From positions 310,001 to 374,000 of the forward strand of contig NW_025954973.1 of the NCBI RefSeq assembly GCF_022376445.1: a DNA stretch of 64,000 nt, written 5' to 3'. Numbering within the stretch: position 1 is the first letter of the stretch; every line of letters starts with the position of its first letter. The DNA is from Fomitopsis serialis (taxonomy: Eukaryota; Basidiomycota; Agaricomycetes; Polyporales; Fomitopsidaceae). This document shows positions 57,669 through 64,000 of the stretch, one piece after another. A program made the translations under genes and the position numbers. Under the pieces are notes generated by a model. That model saw only the letters and a program-made list of their open reading frames with translations. It did not search any database and was not told the origin of the DNA.

Positions 57669-58788
57669 ATGTACGACCCTCCGAGCCCGCACGCACGCGC
57701 CGCTCGCGCCCTCAGGCCGCCGTCGTGGTACGCAGCACCATCCGCACACGGCCACACGCCCGACGCGCCCGACGACGACGCGAGCGAGACTGCCCCGCTC
57801 ACCTACCTAACGAGGCTGGCCCAGCCCTTTGATGACCCATACGAGTGCGTCGTCTTCTCTGCTGTCAGGTCGGCTTTTGACGGGGCTATACCAGGGAACT
57901 ATGTCGCTCCTTCAACGTCTACAAGACCTCCGTCACACTCCTTCCAGATGGCGCCGTCCCGCCCACCGTATGCATGCCCGTCCGCCGCGACGCGCACATG
58001 CCCACCCACGGGCTAATTGTCCTCCCGTCCCACGCCGCTCCTGCCCCGTCTGCTTCCTCTTCTACTCCCTCGCCGGCCGGCCACTCTTTCCCCGACTCGC
58101 CTCGCCCTCTCGCTCTCCCCATCAACGCCGACCTCTTTGCGCAACGCTTCACGTACGACCTCTCACGTCTATCTGCTGATGACGCGTACGCAATGGGCTC
58201 GACGCTCCCCGTACCTTTCTACGCCGAACGGGCGTGCAATGCGTAGAGCTGCCGACGATCCCTCTGTCCCTCCCCCACCCGCTCTCCGTCTCTCTCCTCC
58301 TCTTCTTCGGACTCGGGCTGTCTCTGCCCCTGGCTTCGCTGCCGCCCTCGCCATCAACTTCTAGCTCGCCGGAGTGTGCCTCGCGGCGAAGAAGCGGCCC
58401 GTCCCCGCTCGACACGCACACCGGCCTTCTCGCCAGCTTCCTCCTCCCGGACCACGTCATCACCGAGTTCCCCTCGGGCCCCGCAATGGCCTCCGCGCTC
58501 CTGCGCGGCTCGCGCGCCGTCATCCGCACCGCCGCACACTCCGACTCGGGGTCCAGCGCAGGCTCGGGCTCGGACGGGGACTCGGACGGGGACGAGCCGC
58601 AGCCTGACGAGGCGATGGACGCGCAGCTGCGGGAGCGCACGGCGTTCGTGGGCGGGCTCTGGGCGAACGTGCTCGCGCTCGGCCCGCGCGACGGGCGGAT
58701 CGTCGACATGGTCCGCTGCGCGTGGAACGTGTGCCGGGAGGCGCGCCGCCTGCGCGAGCTGGAGCAGCGCGGGCGGCGGCGGCGCTAG
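57669..58788 (+). CDS. Clp1-like protein, paralogue 2 (frame-broken)
   Basis: Third member of the clp1 family in the window. The start is ATG 57669 (MYDPPSPHARAARALRPPSW). Family landmarks are an acidic patch (PDAPDDDASE), FNVYKTSVTLLPDGAVPPTV, MPTHGLIVLPSHAAP (against PTHMLAVYKKD in clp1), IPLSLPHPLSVSLLLFFGLGL (against VPLGLPSPEHFRELMCYMYT), FLLPDHVITEFPSG, and ERTAFVGGLWANVLALGPRDGRIVDMVRCAWNVCREA (against VQGVWRNACALGVFDDGLWGMLDLAWDVYGKA). It is more diverged than the 30 kb paralogue, with a long Ser/Ala/Gly-rich acidic insert (SDSGSSAGSGSDGDSDGDE). Single bases appear to be missing near 57900-57906 and 58238-58244, so the frame changes twice. Whether it is functional is unclear. Confidence 0.6.
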
Positions 58789-59440
58789 CGCCTGCGTTAC
58801 ACGCGTCCACCGTGTGGGACGACGTGGACCCCGAGATGCACGACACGACGAGACGAGCAAACGAGCAGACGCGCGGAAGGCCTCCTGGGCACTCGCGAAG
58901 AGGAGCCTCGCTCCTCTGCCCCCCCCCCTTCCCCAGACTGTCCTTCCCCCTCCCCTGCGAGCCAAAAGCACCGACGGGTGCGCAGACCCCGCCACGCTCC
59001 TTCCACCCCACCCTTACATGCACTCACTCCCCCGGACTGGACTGAGCTAAGTTAGTGTCGCGCCGCTGAATGTATAGATAATCTATCGCTCTCGCCGGAC
59101 TCGGACCCGGACCCTGGTTCCAAGTACTAGTCGTAGGATACGCCTGTATCTAATGTAGCATCAAGAGCCGTACGTATACCCGTAGCCTCGCATACCCGTT
59201 TCGCTATTAGTCGCTTACGCTAGCAATCCATACCCGTATTCGAACGCTGCGTCTGCGCTTGCGACCGGGTGTTCGTCGGTCGTCTGTGGCGGAGGTGCGG
59301 GGTGAGTGCTGATTCGTCTCGGCCTTGCCACTGCTCATGAGGCACGCTTACAGGGAATGGACGGCGCGCTCTGCACCCTGGATGCTGTTCGTTCAGCTTG
59401 AGTAAGCCTGCAGTCGTCTATCAACAATCAGCTGCAGGCA
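58789..59440. other. Intergenic, convergent 3' flanks
   Basis: About 650 bases between the clp1-like stop and the FAD oxidoreductase stop. It contains a 10-C run near 58919-58928. No gene seen. Confidence 0.45.
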
Positions 59441-60857
59441 TCATAGTCTGTTGCATTCTACAAGTGGGGTATCACTTCTATGCCCGTCTGGATCCTCTGC
59501 ACTGTGTGGCCCCATATATCCCTGGCTAGCTATCAGCTCACAAGAAACTGACGGCTCTAGTCTTTTGAGGTTTGCACAGCTGATCTTGCCCTCCATGATC
59601 AGCTCGGAGATGGCTTTTGCAGTTCCCGGTGCGTTGCAGATACCCTGACGAACTACCGTCAGCACACCAGCGTGGGCCCAACCAGAAGAGCACGCACCCA
59701 GCAAGTGTGGCCGGTGGCAATCACCAGCCCCTTCGCGATGTTCGTCGCCTCACCTACGATCGGGCCCCCTCCCGCGCTCACGACCGGCAGGAAGCACGCC
59801 TGCCGCTTGTCCACCGTCCCCGCCCGGAGCTCCGGCGATATGCTCGCGACGTGCGCGCGGATGCTCTCGCACGCCGCCGGGTCGACCGCGACGTCGTCGA
59901 CCGTCTCCGGCACGGCGCTGCTGTCGCCCGGCCCGCACGCGTACACCTCGTTGTCCGGGCGCGCGTAGATCTCGGGACTTACGGTCTGTGGGCCTTTGCG
60001 GCCGGCGGCGGGGAGGAGGATCTCGGTGAAGAGGACGTAGGGCGAGATGGTGACGCCGGGCTGGGGTGGATCGTGACGCTGTGCGCGCGCGTGCCGGAGA
60101 TGGGGAGCGCGGGGAGGATGCGCGGGGACCACGCGCCGGCGGCGAGGATGACGTGCGTCGCGGGGAGGGTGTGTGTTGAGGAGGAGGAGCCGTCCGTTGT
60201 GGGAGCGGAGTAGGTCACGCCAGAGACTCGTCCTTCAGCCTTGTCGATGTCGATCGAGGTGACCTTCCCCTGGACGAACTCGCACCCCTTCTCTTTCGCG
60301 AGGTCAAGCATGCTCGTCGTGAACAGGTACGGATGCACCTGCGCCGTGGCCCCCGCCGGCGCCATGGGCGAGTACCCGTCCGTCAGGTCCGCGCGCACCC
60401 AGTCGAGGTCGTCCGGCAGGCCCGCCTCCTTCCGCTTCCGCGCGCCCCAGCCGCCGTCGCCGTCCAGCCCGTTCGTCTTCTCCAGGCTCCGCCAGTCCCC
60501 GCCCCTGCCGACGCCCGTGCCCGTGCCCTCGTCCGGCGCGAGCTCGCCGCGGCCCTCCCAGCTCCCGCACCCGACGAACCGCCAGCCCCAGCGCCGCGTG
60601 CCGTCGTGCTCGCGCGCGAGCCGGACGTGCTCCGCGAAGGAGACGTTCACGAGTTCCTTGGGGTACGCCCACTTCGCGACGAGCCCGCCCGCCTTGCCCG
60701 AGGCGCCCTGGGCGACGCCCCGTGCGGATGCCTCGATGAGGGTGACCTTGGTTTTGGAGGCGGCGAAGGCGGGGTGGGCGCAGAGGTAGTAGGCGGTGGT
60801 GCAGCCGACGATGCCTCCGCCGACGATGACTATCTGGCGCTGCAGATCGCTGGCCAT
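59441..60857 (-). CDS. FAD-dependent oxidoreductase (DAO/TDA3-like)
   Basis: D-amino-acid-oxidase-fold flavoprotein of unknown substrate; fungal relatives include yeast Tda3. The start ATG is at 60857 (MASDLQRQ). The FAD motif is IVIVGGGIVGCTTAYYL, then TLIEASARGVAQGASGKAGGLVAKWAYPKELV, VRADLTDGYSPMAPAGATAQVHPYLFTTSMLDLAKEKGCEF, and VILAAGAWSPRILPALPISGTRAHSVTI. After a one-base break near 60061-60067 (in a CCCC run) the frame continues as QPGVTISPYVLFTEIL, EIYARPDNEVYACGPGDSS, ACFLPVVSAGGGPIVGEATNIAKGLVIATGHTCW. After an intron near 59645-59705 it reads GICNAPGTAKAISELIMEGKISCANLKRLEP. The last ~30 residues to 59441 look non-conserved, so the true stop may be missed by another small error. 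Confidence 0.8.
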
Positions 60858-61403
60858 GACTCGGATCTGGAGACTGATGTTGGGCTCAGCGATGTTACTT
60901 GGTAGCAGGGGACTCACGACTCTCGGCAGGTATGGCAGGCCAGTGATAGCAAGGAGCAAACTGCGGTGGGTGTTGGTAATGGCCACATTGGGAGCGTCGC
61001 CGTTCTCACATCCTTCTCACAGGCGATCCTTGCATATGACGTAGAGACAGCGGCCCGGGGCTCGCGGGCCGACGTTGCCGCCACAGCGTAAGTAGGTCCG
61101 CGGCCAGGTCGTGAGTGGGCGTGCCATGTCTCTATCCATATCGCCTGTACTGACAATGCGTGGCGTCAGGACACATCGTATGTAGTTGCACATGGCTTAC
61201 ATTGCTGGTATCAATGGGTTCTGGTCGAACTTTGTTGGAGCGCCACCAGGTCGAATGGTGAGTCGATATCTCTATCATTATCCAAGGCAGACTAAATGAC
61301 TCGACCCACGTAGTACTTATTGGGGCAGCATGCATATTCCACTCCCTGGGACAGGTCAAGGCTTCTACGCGCATCCCTACGGGCTGAGTACGGACTACGA
61401 ATC
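60858..61403. other. Intergenic
   Basis: Upstream region of the FAD oxidoreductase; no gene seen. Confidence 0.4.
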
Positions 61404-61923
61404 TCAATCAGAACTGCGATGAGGAGTCATCATGACATAGGCAGACCCTGAACACAACCCTGTTGAGTGAGGGAGGGCGGTCGTGTATGAGACACTGTCG
61501 GTCTCGTATCCAACCCAGGCGGTGGTACATTGGAAACTTGTGCAATCGACATACAGCACGCCGCTCATCACGCGCTCCGTGACGGTGGAGGAGCGCAGAT
61601 TCCGATCTGATGGCAGCCACATAGCCGTGACCCGTCCAAACAACGCCGGACGTCGACAGCACCTTGACAGAACCCGTCATGGCGAATTCGAAACTCAACC
61701 CATCTTCTGCGCCCCCCCGTGCTAGTGCTTCCTCGTTATCGCGCGCTGCTGGGTACAGCGCAGGGTTCATGGTCAGGACGAGGCTGTTGCGCGTACGCGC
61801 TCCCGCATTCCGAAATGAACGTTCGGTGTGTTCATCTGGCGATATGTGGAGCTGATCAGTCTCCGTGACGAACAGGTAGTTACAATGTTGTCGTTGGACA
61901 TACAGAACTCGCATTCCACTCAT
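61404..61923 (-). CDS. Possible small hypothetical protein
   Basis: Not recognised. A minus-strand frame begins MSGMRVLYVQRQHCNYLFVT at 61923 and runs to TSGVV near 61645. There the more protein-like continuation (FGRVTAMWLPSDRNLRSSTVTERVMSGVLYVDC) sits one frame over, at a TTT run, as in other broken genes of this window. No domain, signal peptide or paralogue is visible, so this may be accidental. Confidence 0.3.
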
Positions 61924-63054
61924 CTCAGTGGTATGTGCGTGTTCTTGCCTGATTGAGGTTCCTTACGTTTCAGTCGAGTCATTCACTGCTTCTCATCAAT
62001 GAACTCGAACACACATGCATCTGCTATTAGTATCAACAACGGCGTCCTGGGTATTGCTTCGGCTTGACATCTGCCACACCCACTGGTATGTACTTGGTAT
62101 CCTGGATTTCTCGTTTACGTTGTGGACATCTCGTCTGACAGCACAAACGTCAGATCTGTCCTGCAAGACCAAGTGCTCGCGCTCCGCGGCACCCACAACA
62201 TCGTGATACATCTTCACACCGATGCTCGAGCTGCTTGGCCGCTTGTCAATGTGAGCCAACAAGCGATGTGCTTGTTCGGTGGGGGGATGTATCGTGTATG
62301 CGCCCAGGTACGTCTTATGCGGTAGACTATTACCTAGTGCATGCGGGCGCGCACGTCCTTGGAACGATCCACAGGATGGTTGAAGTGGTCTATGCAGGCC
62401 CCAGGGCGCACCCTTCATCCCGTACTGCAGAACAAAGTTATCACGTCTGCACCACAGGGTACTTAGAGTTACCTGATGCCGTACGGGTGGAAGCTCGGCT
62501 TGTTCATCAAGGACACGGTGTATGGATCCGAGCGATGATGAGCACCCCACGTCGGTTACAGTTTCGGGACGCAAATGCGTCGTCCTCTCGTCTGAGGTGC
62601 TGTAAGTAGCCCCGCATATATCAACGCATTGGCTGTTGACCGTCAACATCAAGCATCTCCTACTTGGCAGATCCCCCGGGCTGGACTCAGAAACTTGCCT
62701 CGCGCAGATATACTTGTGTTAGTACTGAATGGTTTAGCAGAGAGGTCTCCGAGACGAGAGGTAAGTAATGCATGCAGTCTCGTGACTGAGGTCTTTGACG
62801 GCGTTTCCTTTGACAGTGAGTCGTCAGCATATGAATCGACGTCACGTATACACCCAGTTGCGATCCGCCGAGATCGAATCTATTACGCCACAGAGCAACT
62901 GCTCAAATCATCCTGTCAAGTGTACATAAATTCTTGATTCTCATCGTCTTCACTAAATGCGTCAAAACAGCCTCCGTCAAAAACGGGGGAAGAAGTCCAT
63001 CATCCATCCGAACCTTTCTGACACCTATCCATCCCCATCCCAAGCCAACCCCCT
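61924..63054. other. Gene-poor stretch
   Basis: About 1.1 kb with no supported gene. A long minus-strand open frame (61996-62652) lacks any recognisable feature. Confidence 0.35.
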
Positions 63055-63973
63055 CTAGACGTACTTGACGGTGACCGAGTCCGAGGAAGTCGACGCGGAG
63101 GTGAGGACGTCGTTGTTCTGCTCGATATCGATCAGGGTCGCGCCGCTGGGGCCGACGGCGCCGGAGGTCGTCTCCGCGGACGCGCCGGTGAAGGTAACCG
63201 TGCCGAAGTCGGCGAGGGGCACGAGCGAGCCGCCCTCCTCGTAGTCCTCGACGATCCACTCCGCGTTCTCCTCGCAGAGCGCGGACGACGACGTGATGTC
63301 CTGCGTGACCGTCTGGCCCGTGCTCGTGTTCTCGATCACCGCCGTGCCCGACGTCGTCGACGACGCGGTCACCGTCAGCTTCACGGTGTCGCCCGCGCTG
63401 AAGCTGATCCCCGAGAAGTCGTACGCGTAGTCCGGGTACCACTCGTACCAGCTGGCGGGCGCGCGGGTCAGCTGCGCACTTATGCAGGACGTGGGACAAC
63501 GGGGCACGCACCATCGTACGAGACGTCGCCGCCGTCGATGGTGAAGTCGACGCCGGTCTGGAGGATAGCGGTGCTGCAGGTGTCGCCGTCGATGCCGACC
63601 CAGGCGGAGGCAGAGTAGGAGCCACGGCCACCCGAGGGCGCGCTCGGGGTGGGCACGGTGAACGTGCCCGTCACGGACGTGAAAGAGCCCTGCACCCGCA
63701 CGCAGCACCGTCAGAACCACCGGCCGCTGCCCGCGCTCGCAGGCGTGTGCTCACCGAGGGGTACGAGTCGTACACGGCGCCGGCCCAGTTCGAGGAGTAC
63801 TCCACGTGGGAGGCGTTGGAGCTGGCCGCGTGCTCGGACTCGGAGAGCTGCAGCGGGTGGCTCTGGCGGACGCCCGAGCGGCGGCGCGCGAGGCGGCCGG
63901 CGATGCCCGACGGGCGGGCGAGCGCGGAGGTGGCGAGGAGCACGGACGCGAGGAGCGCGGCGGAGAACATCAT
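63055..63973 (-). CDS. Secreted glutamic peptidase, family G1 (eqolisin)
   Basis: Acid endopeptidase of the scytalidoglutamic peptidase/aspergillopepsin II family, using a Gln-Glu dyad. The start ATG is at 63973 (a second Met follows at once). A signal peptide (FSAALLASVLLATSALA) and a propeptide with basic residues (GRLARRRSG) precede the mature part YSSNWAGAVYDSYPS. Exons: 63755-63973, 63512-63689, and a third ending at the stop 63055-63057. Beta-sandwich landmarks are FTSVTGTFTVPTPS, SASAWVGIDGDTCSTAILQTGVDF (catalytic Gln in ILQTG), YEWYPDYAYDFSGISFSAGDTVKLTV and CEENAEWIVEDYEEGGSLVPLADFGTVTF (catalytic Glu in AEWIVED). At the third exon the acceptor gives a frame one base short (near 63450-63452), the same kind of break as elsewhere. 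Likely secreted at acidic pH for protein nutrition. Confidence 0.88.
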
Positions 63974-64000
63974 CGGAGCGAGTGCACTGGGGCGCAGAGG

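Noticed and set aside
61996..62652. 218-codon minus-strand frame as a gene
   Set aside because: No domain, no signal peptide, no plausible splice partners, and composition unlike the real exons of the window.

Overview
The window looks like a gene-dense nuclear contig from a filamentous basidiomycete (Agaricomycetes). Almost every recognisable gene is cut by GT-AG introns of about 45-60 bases, coding DNA is GC-rich, and the gene set includes clampless1 (clp1)-type sexual-development genes, a thaumatin-like protein, a glutamic (G1) peptidase and typical fungal housekeeping genes. All coordinates and splice joins were read by eye. Where exon lengths were summed and gave an intact frame (VPS26, CLN3, LCB1, the 6.6 kb membrane protein, both repeat-peptide genes) I treat the models as reliable.

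Layout. 0-4.6 kb: 3' end of a thaumatin-like gene, then a tRNA threonylcarbamoyladenosine dehydratase (TCD-type, minus) and retromer VPS26 (minus). 6.6-9.2 kb: multi-pass membrane protein (plus). 9.4-15.2 kb: large VWA8-type AAA/VWA protein (minus), divergent from CLN3/BTN1 (15.8-17.9 kb, plus). 18.3-21.8 kb: tandem pair of short-chain dehydrogenases, the second apparently decayed. 22.2-24.9 kb: SANT/Myb protein (ZZZ3-like) and PBDC1/Chp1. 25.4-29.9 kb: serine palmitoyltransferase LCB1 (minus), divergent from a basic coiled-coil protein (plus). 30.3-31.6 kb: clp1-like gene. 33.2-35.4 kb: Sel1-repeat SKT5/CHS4-like chitin synthase activator with a CaaX end. 36.6-40.6 kb: Timeless/Tof1. 41.3-44.0 kb: DEAD-box helicase DBP4, divergent from SLX1 (44.4-46.5 kb). 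47.9-53.4 kb: the accessory centrepiece, described below. 54.3-58.8 kb: clp1 and a second clp1-like gene. 59.4-60.9 kb: FAD-dependent oxidoreductase. 63.1-64 kb: G1 peptidase.

The most novel part is 47.9-53.4 kb. Two diverged copies of a roughly 2.7 kb unit lie head to tail, and each carries a gene for a secreted repeat precursor. Both precursors start with a near-identical signal peptide encoded by an exon of exactly 83 bases. The rest is short repeated peptides punctuated by KR/RR dibasic (Kex2-type) sites and acidic xxELA spacers. Copy B encodes three bounded 27-residue peptides plus more degenerate N-terminal copies. Copy A keeps one such peptide and has expanded six His/Gly-rich peptides of 21-23 residues. 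This looks like a lineage-specific processed-peptide family. Function is unknown.

Caution on quality: many genes (TCD, VWA8, the second SDR, the 27.5-29.9 kb gene, SKT5-like, Timeless, DBP4, SLX1, all three clp1-type genes, the FAD oxidoreductase, the G1 peptidase) show places where a conserved protein continues only if one base is added. Several of these sites lie in short homopolymers. Residual assembly deletions are the simplest explanation, though real decay is possible for some, notably the second SDR.
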